A stretch of 64,000 bases of DNA from CAZGNZ01 sp964527215 (GTDB taxonomy: Bacteria; Fidelibacterota; Marinisomatia; SCGC-AAA003-L08; JACNLC01), in assembly GCA_964527215.1 (NCBI GenBank), contig CAZGNZ010000003.1, forward strand, positions 62,001 through 126,000, written 5' to 3'. The notes under the pieces were generated by a model that did no database searches, was not told the origin of the DNA, and was given only the letters and a program-made list of their open reading frames with translations. The translations under genes were made by a program, and so were the position numbers. Below are positions 27,982 to 37,897 of the stretch, piece after piece (the stretch's first letter is position 1; each line of letters opens with the position of its first letter).

Positions 27982-29105
27982 GCATCGTCAGTGTTGCACC
28001 GCCATACCGGGGCGGTATTGCACTGAACACATCAATACTTTGCCAAAAACTTTCCACCACACACAATGTGCTGTGCCTGAATTATAAAAGGCAGTATCCG
28101 AATTTTCTGTTTCCCGGAAAAAGTCAATTTCTTGAAACTCCCCCTGTCATTGATACCCCCTCTGAAAGGATAATCGATTCACTGAATCCCATTTCATGGA
28201 TTCAGGCAGCGCAGAAGTTGAAGAAATTCCAACCGGATGGAATCGTGTACCGGTTTTGGAATCCTTTCTTTGCTCCTGCTCTTGGAACCATTGCACGAAT
28301 CACAAAACACGGTTTTCCCAATGCGGTCCAAATAGCATTGTGCGATAATATACTCCCGCATGAAAAACATTTTTACGATAGTACCCTTATACGGTACTTT
28401 TTCAATATCTTGGACGGATTTATTGTCATGGCACCATCAGAAGAAACCGTTTTGCTCAAGTTTTTACCTGAGGCCAACTATAAACGTGTCCATCATCCGC
28501 TGACAAATATTTTTCCCGAAGCAGCCGATCAGGCAGAAAGCAGGGCTCAACTTGGGCTGAAACAGCGCCATATCATTTTGTATTTTGGACTTGTCAGGAA
28601 GTATAAAGGGCTGGATGTGCTCATCAAGGCTGCTGCCCTGATGAAAAATCAATTAAAGGACTTTCATGTTCTGGCTCTTGGTGAGTGCTACGAGGACAAA
28701 TCACACTACAGGGAATTAATACGCGAATTGGGTGTGGAGGATGTATTCAGTTGGGATGACCGGTTTATTCCGGATAATGAGCTGACTCATTACTTCTCAG
28801 CTGCTGATGTTGTCGCCTTACCGTATAAATCCGCGACCCAAAGCGGTGTCGTGCCTTTGGCATACCATTTTAATGTGCCAGTAGTTGTGACCAACGTTGG
28901 CGGACTGCCGGAAATGGTGGAAAATGGTAAGTCCGGTTTTCTGATCCCGCCGGATGATCCGAAAGCACTGGCCGACTGCCTGTCATCCAATCTCGGCAGC
29001 GGAATATTTTCCGGGATGACGGATTTTATTGTGGATTACAAAGATCGGTTTTCCTGGCAGAAGCTTATTTCCGGATTGGAGGATGTGATACATAATGCAG
29101 ATTAA
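27972..29105 (+). CDS. GT4-family glycosyltransferase
   Basis: The 377-residue GT-B protein has an N-terminal glycine loop (VAPPYRGGIALNTS). Its C-terminal nucleotide-sugar domain has LYFGLVRKYKGLDVLIKA, FSAADVVALPYKSATQSGVVPLAYHFNVPVV and VTNVGGLPEMVENGKSGFL, the E-x7-E type signature region of GT4 retaining transferases. Donor and acceptor cannot be told. It overlaps its neighbours by 10 and 11 bp. Confidence 0.9.
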   Translation: MRLGIVSVAPPYRGGIALNTSILCQKLSTTHNVLCLNYKRQYPNFLFPGKSQFLETPPVIDTPSERIIDSLNPISWIQAAQKLKKFQPDGIVYRFWNPFFAPALGTIARITKHGFPNAVQIALCDNILPHEKHFYDSTLIRYFFNILDGFIVMAPSEETVLLKFLPEANYKRVHHPLTNIFPEAADQAESRAQLGLKQRHIILYFGLVRKYKGLDVLIKAAALMKNQLKDFHVLALGECYEDKSHYRELIRELGVEDVFSWDDRFIPDNELTHYFSAADVVALPYKSATQSGVVPLAYHFNVPVVVTNVGGLPEMVENGKSGFLIPPDDPKALADCLSSNLGSGIFSGMTDFIVDYKDRFSWQKLISGLEDVIHNAD

Positions 29106-29922
29106 TACTGCCATCCTGATCCTCAACTGGAACGGTGCCGCGTTCTTGGAGGACTGCCTGAATTCCGTGCTGCCCATGGCATCAGACAACACCCGGATTT
29201 GCGTGATCGACAATCACTCTAATGACAATTCTGTTTCATTTGTTACTGAGAACTATCCCGGTGTGGATCTCATCCAGCTGTCCGAAAATTATCTGTACGC
29301 CGGCGGAAACAACCGCGGTGCAGCGGCGATCCGGGACCTTCAGGCTGAGTACTACCTGTTTCTCAATAATGACACCGTTGCGGATTCCGCGATGGTGACT
29401 GAGCTTTTAAAAGCCTCGGATAAGTTCGGTAAGGAGAATGTTTACGGTCCCAAGATTTTATATAATGATGCAAAAGATCGGCTCTGGTATGCCGGGGGAA
29501 ACCTGAATCTTCGGAAAGGTGTCATGAGCCATCGCGGTATCAGAGAAACTGACACCGGCCAATATGACCGGATTGAAGAAACCGGATTTGTCACCGGATG
29601 CTGCCTCATGATTTCCTCTGACCTGTTTCAAAAATTGAATGGATTTGACGAATCGTTTCGAATGTACAATGAAGATGTGGATTTGTGTCTCAGAGCGCGG
29701 ACGTTGAACAGCAGATGCTATTTTGTCCCAGAAGCCAGATTGTATCACAAGGTTTCTGCGAGTATTGGCGGGAATCTTTCTGTCGCGAAAAACCGCCGGA
29801 AACTGCGGTCCGCCTGGCAGCTGTATAAAAAACATATGACCGGACTCGCAAGAATATTCGGATTTATATCATATATGACAAATTCTATGAACAGTGCAGT
29901 GAAGGCGGCGGCAAACTCATGA
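29095..29922 (+). CDS. GT2-family glycosyltransferase (rhamnosyltransferase-like)
   Basis: The 275-residue protein opens AILILNWNGAAFLEDCLNSV. It has VIDNHSNDNS, the metal-binding FLNNDT, VTGCCLMI and GFDESFRMYNEDVDLCLRAR, the WbbL-like set of GT2 transferases that act on O-antigen or capsular chains. No membrane segments. It overlaps the upstream GT4 by 11 bp and the sulfotransferase by 4 bp (ATGA). Confidence 0.9.
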   Translation: MQINTAILILNWNGAAFLEDCLNSVLPMASDNTRICVIDNHSNDNSVSFVTENYPGVDLIQLSENYLYAGGNNRGAAAIRDLQAEYYLFLNNDTVADSAMVTELLKASDKFGKENVYGPKILYNDAKDRLWYAGGNLNLRKGVMSHRGIRETDTGQYDRIEETGFVTGCCLMISSDLFQKLNGFDESFRMYNEDVDLCLRARTLNSRCYFVPEARLYHKVSASIGGNLSVAKNRRKLRSAWQLYKKHMTGLARIFGFISYMTNSMNSAVKAAANS

Positions 29923-30788
29923 GCAGAACTCCCAGCCCGCCCGTCATTATTATTGGTATGCATCGGTCCGGAACTGCAATGATCTCCCGCCATCTCGAAG
30001 CATTTGGTCTGTTTATGGGAGCTCGAAAGGAAATCAACAATGAGTCGGTTTTTTTCCTGAAACTCAATGACTGGCTGCTCTCGCAGTGCGGCGGGTCATG
30101 GATGCACCCCCTGCCAATTCGCGATCTTTTGTGCAATCAGGATACTCTGCCAAAATCTGTTTCTTATCTGAAAGACAGCCTGAAATCTCTCCGCAGCATT
30201 GAATTTTCCGGTGCATGCAGATTTCTGAGTTGTCGCGATATCGCACATATCAGCACACCGTGGGGATGGAAAGATCCCCGGAATACTTTCACCTTGCCGG
30301 TCTGGCGGGAGATATTCCCAAATGCCAGAATCGTCCATATTTTCCGGCACGGGGTGGATGTGGCCCGCAGTCTGAAAGTCCGGCGGGAGTACGTCGTGCG
30401 GCTGTACTGGCAGAAGTACCGTCAACACCGACTGATACACCAGATAATCCCGAAGCGGAAGGGATTTTCAGATACGGAACTCTGCGCTGATTTGAGCGGC
30501 GGACTGTCGTTATGGGAATTGTATATGACTGAAGCAGAAAAGATCTGCAGCGAATTGTCTGATCATTCCCTGGTCATCAGATATGAGCATTATCTCGAAA
30601 ATCCAGTATCAGAACTGGAGCGAATGCTGAAATTCTGCGAACTTGATTTTCGCAAATCCCGTGTGGAAGAAGTCTGCAGGGATGTCAATCCCGACCGCGC
30701 ATTTGCCTATCGAAATAATCCGGAAGCCGTCGCATTTGCCGAAAGAAATTCAGCAGTACTGGATCGCTTTGGCTATCAATCAAATTAA
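29919..30788 (+). CDS. Sulfotransferase-family protein in a glycan operon
   Basis: The 289-residue protein has the PAPS 5'-phosphosulfate loop GMHRSGTAM (13-21) and the 3'-phosphate-binding region WGWKDPRNTF...PNARIVHIFRHGVDVARSLKVR, followed by VIRYEHYLENP. These are the cytosolic/Golgi-type sulfotransferase motifs. With three glycosyltransferases directly upstream (4-bp overlap) it most likely sulfates the glycan built here, by inference. PAPS-supplying genes are not in the window. Confidence 0.85.
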   Translation: MSRTPSPPVIIIGMHRSGTAMISRHLEAFGLFMGARKEINNESVFFLKLNDWLLSQCGGSWMHPLPIRDLLCNQDTLPKSVSYLKDSLKSLRSIEFSGACRFLSCRDIAHISTPWGWKDPRNTFTLPVWREIFPNARIVHIFRHGVDVARSLKVRREYVVRLYWQKYRQHRLIHQIIPKRKGFSDTELCADLSGGLSLWELYMTEAEKICSELSDHSLVIRYEHYLENPVSELERMLKFCELDFRKSRVEEVCRDVNPDRAFAYRNNPEAVAFAERNSAVLDRFGYQSN

Positions 30789-30826
30789 CTGACATGAACC
30801 ATTCCACTCAGCCTACAGGAAAAAAT

Positions 30827-33196
30827 ATGCCAGACAAAAAACCGAAACTTGGAATACTGACCAACGAATATTTCTGGATTATCTTAATCCTGCTGACCAT
30901 AAATATCCTTTTTTTCCATAAGCTGGCCATCGGCTCTCATGTTTTTATGGGGGGCGATTCCATGGCTCCCACCGCCATGAATGCAGGCATTAAGCTGGCA
31001 GAGGAGAAATATGGCGAATATCCGGAATGGTTTCCGTGGATTTTCAGCGGTCTGCCCACGACCCAGTCATTCATCAATATCAGCCACCATTATCTGCCGC
31101 AGAATCTGATCAGTTTTTTGACAATGATGGGGTTACCCGCATTCTGGAATTTCCTTCTGCACTATCTTTTCGCCGGAATTGGCATGTACATTCTGATGAA
31201 ACGGCTGGGCGCCGGGATGTCAGCTTCGCTGCTGAGCGGCATTTCGTTTATGGTTATGCCGTACATGGTGACCATGATCGTCCATGGACACGGCAGTCAG
31301 ATGATGACGGCGTCCTATATCCCCTGGGTACTCTGGGCTCTGATTCGCGTCCGCGAAATGCCCGGGTTCCAAACTGCGGGAATCCTGGCCCTGCTGGCAG
31401 GGCTGCAGCTTCAGCGGGGACATATCCAGATCGCCTACTACACATGGTTAATGGCGGGTTTGTATCTGTTGATATGGGCGATTGATGCAATTCGGCAGAA
31501 GAGTAAGCGGGAATTCATTGGATTGGGATTTGCTGCAGGGGCTCTGGGGGTCGGCCTGGGACTGGCGATGTCGATTTATCTGCCGGTGACAGAGTACACA
31601 CCCTATTCCATTCGCGGAACCGGGGCCGGCGGCGGAACCGGATTTGAGTATGCCACCCAGTGGTCTTTCAGCTTTGGTGAAATGATGACCTTCCTGCTGC
31701 CTTCTTTTTACGGTTTCGGCGGCCCCGCATACTGGGGAGGCATGCCCTTTACTGACTATCCGAATTACATGGGGATACTGGTGCTGCAGCTTGGGATTTA
31801 CGGATTGATTTACTCAAAGCTGCAGATTCGCTGGTTCCTGCTGGTAACTGCACTCCTGGCACTGCTGCTGTCGTTTGGGAAAAATTTCTTTCTGTACCAG
31901 TTCTTCTACAACCTGTTTCCTTATTTCAACAAGTTTCGTGTTCCGGTGATGTTTTTGATTCTTACGCAGTTCTGCTTTTCAGGACTTGCCGGACTGGGAT
32001 TCAGCGAAATCATCCGGCAGCTGAAAGATGAGCAAAACCGAAAGCGCTTTCTGGTTATTTTCATGTCAGTGGCTGGTCTCGGACTGGTTCTTCTGGTTTT
32101 GGGAGGACAGATTCTGAATGCACTGCCGATTCCATCCTCCCAGTATGCGGCGATCAACGAACTCCGTCTGAGCCTCATTGAAAGCGATACGCTGTACATT
32201 ATGGTGATCCTGCTGGCCGCCTCCGGTATCCTGCTTATCACCCATCAGCGCTGGCTTCCGCTAAAAGTCGGAATATCCGCTGTGCTTATTCTTTCTCTGG
32301 CAGATATGGGCAATGTGGATTTCAAGATCATTCAGCCTGAACCGGAAACCTACCGGACAGGTACACTGCGGAAAATGAGCTTTCGTGAGAACTATCTTGC
32401 TGAGGATGAGATTATTCGGCATTTGCAGGAAAATGAACACCCGTATCGAATTCTTCCGCTGGGCCGTCTTCAGGGTGAAACCCGGTTTTCCGCATTCGGG
32501 ATCGAAAGCGTAGGAGGATATCACCCCGCCAAACTGGCCAATTATAACCGCATTCTCAGTGATGTCGGTTTCAACACCATGGGCATGCTTCAGATGCTGA
32601 ATGTCCAGTTCCTCCTTTCTCCGGAAAAGATTCAGCACCCCTTGTTCGAGGAACAGTATGCAGGAGACTACATGTATTCCGGGACTCTCGTCCCGTTGTT
32701 TGTTTATCGTTTCAAAAACAGTTTTCCCCGAATTTTTCCGGTCTCGAAAATCCGGTTGATTCCAGACCCGGCAGAGCAGCTTATGGCATTAAAAAAGGGG
32801 GAGTTTGATCCGCGAAGCGATTCGTTTGTTTCTGAAAAACTGTCCCGATATTCGTGGAACCCGGCTCTGGTTTCAGTAGAAAACCTGAAATGGACACCCA
32901 ATGAAATTTCTGTAGATGTTCAGACCGGGGAACCGCAATTCCTGGTTTTCAGTGAGGTGTACTATCCTGCCGGATGGGAAGCACTGGTTGACGGTGTCCC
33001 ACAGGCCATCGTCCAGGTAAACTCATTCCTGCGCGGACTGGAGGTGCCCGCGGGTCATCACACGGTTGAAATGCGGTTTGAACCCGGGAAAGTACAGACC
33101 GGTAAACTGGTTTCTGTCATTTCTCTTCTGATAATACTAACTTCCATCATTCTGCCGGTATTCATCAAAAAACATCGGCAGACGCCACAGGTATGA
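30827..33196 (+). CDS. YfhO-family polytopic membrane protein
   Basis: The start at ATG 30827 has AGGA 6 bp upstream; an ATG at 30794 lacks a site. The 789-residue product has about a dozen membrane helices, an early extracytoplasmic GGDSMAPTAMNAG loop, and a soluble C-terminal part ending with one more helix (LVSVISLLIILTSIILPVF). The last part has the YfhO-typical VFSEVYYPAGWEALVDG. YfhO proteins are GT-C-like envelope proteins that modify surface polymers with sugars in Firmicutes. Here it probably acts on the periplasmic side of the glycan pathway. Last gene of the cluster. Confidence 0.87.
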   Translation: MPDKKPKLGILTNEYFWIILILLTINILFFHKLAIGSHVFMGGDSMAPTAMNAGIKLAEEKYGEYPEWFPWIFSGLPTTQSFINISHHYLPQNLISFLTMMGLPAFWNFLLHYLFAGIGMYILMKRLGAGMSASLLSGISFMVMPYMVTMIVHGHGSQMMTASYIPWVLWALIRVREMPGFQTAGILALLAGLQLQRGHIQIAYYTWLMAGLYLLIWAIDAIRQKSKREFIGLGFAAGALGVGLGLAMSIYLPVTEYTPYSIRGTGAGGGTGFEYATQWSFSFGEMMTFLLPSFYGFGGPAYWGGMPFTDYPNYMGILVLQLGIYGLIYSKLQIRWFLLVTALLALLLSFGKNFFLYQFFYNLFPYFNKFRVPVMFLILTQFCFSGLAGLGFSEIIRQLKDEQNRKRFLVIFMSVAGLGLVLLVLGGQILNALPIPSSQYAAINELRLSLIESDTLYIMVILLAASGILLITHQRWLPLKVGISAVLILSLADMGNVDFKIIQPEPETYRTGTLRKMSFRENYLAEDEIIRHLQENEHPYRILPLGRLQGETRFSAFGIESVGGYHPAKLANYNRILSDVGFNTMGMLQMLNVQFLLSPEKIQHPLFEEQYAGDYMYSGTLVPLFVYRFKNSFPRIFPVSKIRLIPDPAEQLMALKKGEFDPRSDSFVSEKLSRYSWNPALVSVENLKWTPNEISVDVQTGEPQFLVFSEVYYPAGWEALVDGVPQAIVQVNSFLRGLEVPAGHHTVEMRFEPGKVQTGKLVSVISLLIILTSIILPVFIKKHRQTPQV

Positions 33197-33238
33197 CCTG
33201 CCGACTATTCATGAATAGCGCGGGACCGGCATGAGGTC
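33195..33238 (+). other. Cruciform-capable structure after the glycan operon
   Basis: GACCT (33195-33199) and CCG pair with CGG and AGGTC (33234-33238) around a perfect 14-base palindrome CTATTCATGAATAG (33205-33218). It straddles the YfhO stop codon and sits about 44 bp before the kinase gene. It has no T run, so it could be a processing or regulatory structure rather than a classic terminator. Confidence 0.4.
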
Positions 33239-33281
33239 GAATATTTTCATGTTGATGCAGCGAACTTCACGGGTTGCCTAA

Positions 33282-34454
33282 ATGAATTTCTACAAACATT
33301 CACTGAATATCAAAATCGGTCTTTTTCTTATCGGAATTGCCGTGACCTTCGCGCTTTTTGCATTGAACTGGTATTTCATTAAAGCTATTCGGCAGGATGC
33401 CCGTCAGCAGGTGGAGCATCTGGCAGTGGCATACTCCGACGCCATCAACAATACGGAAGGCGATGATATTCGGTACGTGATGGAATACATCATGCCCACC
33501 ATCCACTTTCCCATTATTATTACATCAGCAGACGGAACGATTTACGCCTGGAAAAATCTCAATCTCACCATATCCGACAGCGAGGCAGAATTTGACGCAA
33601 AGCTGGTTCGGTTGGCAGAGCAGATGGATCAGGATTTCGAACCGCTCGAAGTGATACTGGTGGCCGATCAGACGATGAAAATACATTATGGTGATTCAAC
33701 CATCATTAAGCAGCTTCAATGGCTGCCTTATCTAGAGATAGCGGGGATCCTGATTTTTATAATCATTGGATTTGTGGGATTTCAGGTCATTCGGAAAAGT
33801 GAGAAAAACTTCATCTGGGCCGGTCTGGCGCGGGAAGCAGCCCATCAGCTGGGTACCCCCATTTCCTCCCTGCTGGGCTGGGTGAACCTGATTGAGGATG
33901 ACCATGATGATCCGGAAATGATTCTGCAGGGTATGCACCAGGATCTTCAGCGTCTTCAGGATATTTCAGAGCGTTTTCACAAAATCGGATCCAAACCGCT
34001 GATGGAGGACATTGAGCTTCGGCAGCTTTCTGAAAGGATATGCAGCTATATGAGAAGCCGGATTCCAGCCAGTTCAAAAATGTCGATTCGGCTCAAGGGA
34101 GAAGACGTTCTTGATGTTGAAGGTGAACGCATCCTCATTTCATGGGCAATAGAAAATCTGATTAAAAATGCGCTGGACGCCGGAACCGGCGGTAGAGGTG
34201 AAATTACCGTTTCTCTGGCGGGTGAGCCTGAGACAGCAGTGATCGATATCATGGATACCGGTTCCGGAATTCCGCGGAGACACCGTAATGATATCTTTAA
34301 ACCCGGATACAGCACAAAAAAAAGAGGTTGGGGACTTGGTCTGAGCCTGACACGCCGCATTGTGGAGGAAATCCACCACGGGAAACTGAGACTCCTTCGA
34401 TCAAGGCCCGGCGAAACAGTGTTTCGGCTTCATCTGCCCCGCCGGCAGAAATAA
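33282..34454 (+). CDS. Two-transmembrane sensor histidine kinase without HAMP or PAS domains
   Basis: The 390-residue protein has membrane segments at ~11-30 and ~148-168 bracketing a ~115-residue extracytoplasmic sensor. It runs straight into the H-box LAREAAHQLGTPISSLLGW. The ATPase domain has the N-box NLIKNALDAG, DTGSGI and RGWGLGLSLTRRIVEE. No response-regulator gene is adjacent, so it is an orphan kinase. The AHQLGTPISSL H-box resembles kinases of Bacteroidota, including to my recollection the PorY group that partners PorX, which makes the porX product at 15399 a candidate partner; this is inference. Confidence 0.88.
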   Translation: MNFYKHSLNIKIGLFLIGIAVTFALFALNWYFIKAIRQDARQQVEHLAVAYSDAINNTEGDDIRYVMEYIMPTIHFPIIITSADGTIYAWKNLNLTISDSEAEFDAKLVRLAEQMDQDFEPLEVILVADQTMKIHYGDSTIIKQLQWLPYLEIAGILIFIIIGFVGFQVIRKSEKNFIWAGLAREAAHQLGTPISSLLGWVNLIEDDHDDPEMILQGMHQDLQRLQDISERFHKIGSKPLMEDIELRQLSERICSYMRSRIPASSKMSIRLKGEDVLDVEGERILISWAIENLIKNALDAGTGGRGEITVSLAGEPETAVIDIMDTGSGIPRRHRNDIFKPGYSTKKRGWGLGLSLTRRIVEEIHHGKLRLLRSRPGETVFRLHLPRRQK

Positions 34455-34690
34455 TATCTCCCCACCTTTGCGCAGCGGCTGGCTGACTTTCAGCAGGGAC
34501 CCTGGAATTCACGGGCTCAATATCTGCCGCCCCCGTCCACAATAGTTCTTTTCCACCGTCTGAAATCTCTTTAAGTTTGCTGGCATTTTATGACAATATT
34601 GTCCTGAATATGCCTTCCGGCGGATCGAGAAAGAAAATCTCGGCGACAAAACGAAATAATGAACAGCAATAAATTACAAAGCGTATCGCG

Positions 34691-37600
34691 ATGGATTATA
34701 TGTATGAGAACCCAATCCCTGACGAGGTGTCAGAGGATTCTTTGAACACTGGGGAAACCGAAACTCCAGCACTCCCGCAAACTGAACCAGCCAATCCCGA
34801 GCCTGATAAATCTACACGAACGGGAATTCCCGAAACAGATATAACATCGAATGAATCGGAAACAGGGCTATCGGATGACTCTCCGCCTGAGGAAATTCCG
34901 GAATCTGGTGCATCTGATACCGACCCCATCAGTCAGGATACTGACCCTTCGTCAGCTCACATTGAAAATCCTGAGAGCGGAGGAATGCAACCCGAACCTG
35001 ATATTCAGGATGAGCCGGATTCACCAAGTCCAGATCAACAGACGGATTTATCGGACAGTACGGTGGAAAGCGCGGATTCAACGGATTCTGTCGGTTCTGC
35101 TGATGCGCCAATTCCCGAAGCGGGCAGCGATGAAGGTCCCGCCGATTCGGATTCTGCCCAGCCGGCGGATCCGGTTCACGATGAGGAAACCGATACGGCT
35201 GATGCGCCAATTCCCGAAGCGGACAGCGATGAAAACCACACCGACATAGATTCTGCCCAGCCGGCGGAACCAGTTCACGATGAGAAAACTGTTGCTGCTG
35301 ATGCGCCAATTCCCGAAGCGGGCAGCGATGAAGGTCGCGCCGACTCGGATTCTGCCCAGCCGGCAGATCCAGTTCACGATGAGGAAACCGTTACTGCTGA
35401 TGCACCAATTCCCGAAGCGGACAGCGATGAAGGCCCCGCTGACATAGATTCTGCCCAGCCGGCGGAACCAGTTCACGATGAGAAAACCGTAAAGGCTGAT
35501 GATGTCGCAACTGATTCCGAAACCGAAAGTGAATCCGTTGAGTCAGAATCCAGTGATACTGTTACAGGTGAGAAACCAACCGGTTCGGAGTCCGCTGAAA
35601 CCGACCATGATTCAGATGCCGAGCTGATAACGGAACGGTACGAAAACCTGCTGAACAAATGCGAGAAACTGAAAGAGGAATATCAGTCATTTGAAACCAA
35701 GGCGGATGTGCTGCTGCAGGTGGACAGCCTCCTTGAGTATTTACCGCAAGTGACATTTTTGGGTGACTTCACACAGGCAATTCAGGATTTGGAAGCCATT
35801 CAGAACGATGCTCAGAACCATTTGCAGGAAAGCCTGTCCCGAAAAGAAGCTCTCTGCGAACAAGCGGAAGCGGTGAGTGAATCTGAAGATTGGGATACAA
35901 CGGCAGAAACGTTTTCCGAACTGCAGAAAGAATGGCGGACAATCGGGCAGGTTCCGAAAGAGTTCACCGATCAGATATGGGCACGGTTCCGAGCTGCAAA
36001 GGATTCTTTCTATGAAAGGTACAAGCTTCATCTGAAAGAGGAAAAGCAGATCAATCTGATTGAACAGGAAAAACTGTGTGACCAGGCTGAGGAACTCAGC
36101 ACATCCACCGATTGGAAAAATACCAGCGAACGTATTGCTTCGCTTCAGGCGGAGTGGAAGGAAATTGGGTCGCCGCCGGGAACCTTGCAGAAAAGATTTC
36201 AGGCTGCAGTTGACACTTTTTTTGAGCGCCGTTCAATTCATTTCGAGAAAATGGATCGGGAACGCCGTGAAAATCTTGTAATTAAAGAAAAGCTATGTGA
36301 AATAGCCGATTCTTTGAAGGATTCCACTGACTGGAACCGAACCGGCGAACGATTTATCAAACTGCAGCAGGACTGGCATCAGATTGGACCGGTCCCTCAG
36401 GAAAGATCCGATGAGATCTGGGAGCGTTTTTGTTCTGCGGCAGATCATTTCTTTGCAAAACGGAACGAGTTCTATGAGAAACGGGACGCGGAGATGCTGG
36501 TTAATCTCCATAAGAAAGAAACATTGTGCGAAGCTGCGGAAAGCATGATGAATTCTGAGGAATGGGTCAAAACCGGTGAAAAACTGATTCTGCTTCAGGA
36601 AGACTGGAAGCGGATAGGAATGGTCCCGAAAGACAAAGCCGATGCTGTCTGGGATCGGTTTCGAAAAGCCAATGACCAGTTCTTTAATCACCGTAAAGAG
36701 CATTACAAGGAACAGGAAAAAGAAAGAAAAGCAAACCTGAACCTGAAACGGGATCTTTGTACTCAGGCAGAAGCACTGCTGGATGATGAGAACTGGAAAT
36801 CAGCCGAACGCAAGATGAAACAGCTTCAGGAAGACTGGAAGAAAATCGGTCCGGTTCCAAAAAATAAATCGGATGCAGTCTGGACCCGTTTCCGATCGGC
36901 TGCAGACACCTTCTTTGAAAAACGAAATAAAATTCTCGAAAGTATTCGTGCGGAAAACTACGTTAAAAAGGAAGAGCTCTGTAAAATTGCCGAAGGACTG
37001 ATTGAATCCACTGAATGGAAAGAGACCACTGAACGGTTCAAGGACCTTCAGCGTGAGTGGAAACAAACCGGTCCCGTGGATCCGGAAAAATCTGATGAGA
37101 TCTGGAATCGTTTTCGTCAGGCTGCCGACGTTTTCTTTGAAAAACGGAACCACTACTATGAGGAGGAAGACTCCGAATGGCGGGAGCATCTTGCTGCAAA
37201 GGAAAAACTGGTTGCCAAAGCTGAGTCCATTTCAGAAATTCGCGACTGGCGGGCGGCCGAACAGCAGCTCAAGGATTTACAGCTGGAGTGGAAACAGGTC
37301 GGATTTATTCCGCAGGATATCGCGGACGCCGTCTGGCACCGTTTTCGAAAAGCCGTCAGTGAGTTTTATTCCCGCCGCAATGCATTCTACAAGGAAAGAG
37401 ACAAGGAACGTAAAGAAAACCTGAAGCTGAAGATTGCGCTATGTGAAGAGGCTGAAGCTCTGGCAGGTGACTCCAATCTGAAGCAGGCAGAAAAACAGAT
37501 TGTCCATCTGAAAGAAAAGTGGCGCGAGATTGGTCCCGTTCCTCCGCAGAAATCTGATGCCGTCTGGAAACGATTCCGAAGTGCCATTGACGGCTATTTT

Positions 37601-37897
37601 GACAATCGTTCAGAAGTGTATGATGAAAACCTGAAGGTTAAACAGAAACTGTGTGAAACCGTGGAAAAGCTGAATGTCTCTAGCGATATTCACGGATCCA
37701 TCGAAAAGGTGAAAAAACTGCAGGCTGAATGGAAAAAAATCGGTCCGGTTCCTTCCCGGGATATGAACACCATCTGGAAACGGTTTAAAAGCGGATGCGA
37801 CCGGGTATTTGAATTGTCGCGTCTTGAACGTCAAGGCAAGGCGGATGACTGGAAATTGAAGCTGTATGAATCATTCCTGAAAACACAGGATAAGTAA
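34691..37897 (+). CDS. Nine-repeat DUF349 protein with acidic repetitive N-terminus
   Basis: The 1068-residue protein has an N-terminal third (~1-310) that is extremely acidic and low in complexity. It includes four 33-residue units of the DAPIPEAGSDEG...DSAQPADPVHDE type. From ~315 on, nine DUF349 repeats of ~75 residues follow, each with the form EWKxIGPVPxxxSDxIWxRFRxAxDxFFExR and a charged helical linker. DUF349 has no settled function. The protein looks soluble, without signal peptide or membrane segment, and would be an elongated helical rod. The preceding 236-bp gap suggests its own promoter. Confidence 0.9.
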   Translation: MDYMYENPIPDEVSEDSLNTGETETPALPQTEPANPEPDKSTRTGIPETDITSNESETGLSDDSPPEEIPESGASDTDPISQDTDPSSAHIENPESGGMQPEPDIQDEPDSPSPDQQTDLSDSTVESADSTDSVGSADAPIPEAGSDEGPADSDSAQPADPVHDEETDTADAPIPEADSDENHTDIDSAQPAEPVHDEKTVAADAPIPEAGSDEGRADSDSAQPADPVHDEETVTADAPIPEADSDEGPADIDSAQPAEPVHDEKTVKADDVATDSETESESVESESSDTVTGEKPTGSESAETDHDSDAELITERYENLLNKCEKLKEEYQSFETKADVLLQVDSLLEYLPQVTFLGDFTQAIQDLEAIQNDAQNHLQESLSRKEALCEQAEAVSESEDWDTTAETFSELQKEWRTIGQVPKEFTDQIWARFRAAKDSFYERYKLHLKEEKQINLIEQEKLCDQAEELSTSTDWKNTSERIASLQAEWKEIGSPPGTLQKRFQAAVDTFFERRSIHFEKMDRERRENLVIKEKLCEIADSLKDSTDWNRTGERFIKLQQDWHQIGPVPQERSDEIWERFCSAADHFFAKRNEFYEKRDAEMLVNLHKKETLCEAAESMMNSEEWVKTGEKLILLQEDWKRIGMVPKDKADAVWDRFRKANDQFFNHRKEHYKEQEKERKANLNLKRDLCTQAEALLDDENWKSAERKMKQLQEDWKKIGPVPKNKSDAVWTRFRSAADTFFEKRNKILESIRAENYVKKEELCKIAEGLIESTEWKETTERFKDLQREWKQTGPVDPEKSDEIWNRFRQAADVFFEKRNHYYEEEDSEWREHLAAKEKLVAKAESISEIRDWRAAEQQLKDLQLEWKQVGFIPQDIADAVWHRFRKAVSEFYSRRNAFYKERDKERKENLKLKIALCEEAEALAGDSNLKQAEKQIVHLKEKWREIGPVPPQKSDAVWKRFRSAIDGYFDNRSEVYDENLKVKQKLCETVEKLNVSSDIHGSIEKVKKLQAEWKKIGPVPSRDMNTIWKRFKSGCDRVFELSRLERQGKADDWKLKLYESFLKTQDK
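35099..35494 (+). repeat. Four tandem 99-bp acidic coding repeats
   Basis: GATGC(G/A)CC recurs at 35102, 35201, 35300 and 35399, an exact 99-bp (33-residue) period. Units 1 and 3 (AGSDEG, DSDSAQPADP, DEET) and units 2 and 4 (ADSDE, DIDSAQPAEP, DEKT) pair up, showing that a 198-bp two-unit block was duplicated. Confidence 0.85.
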
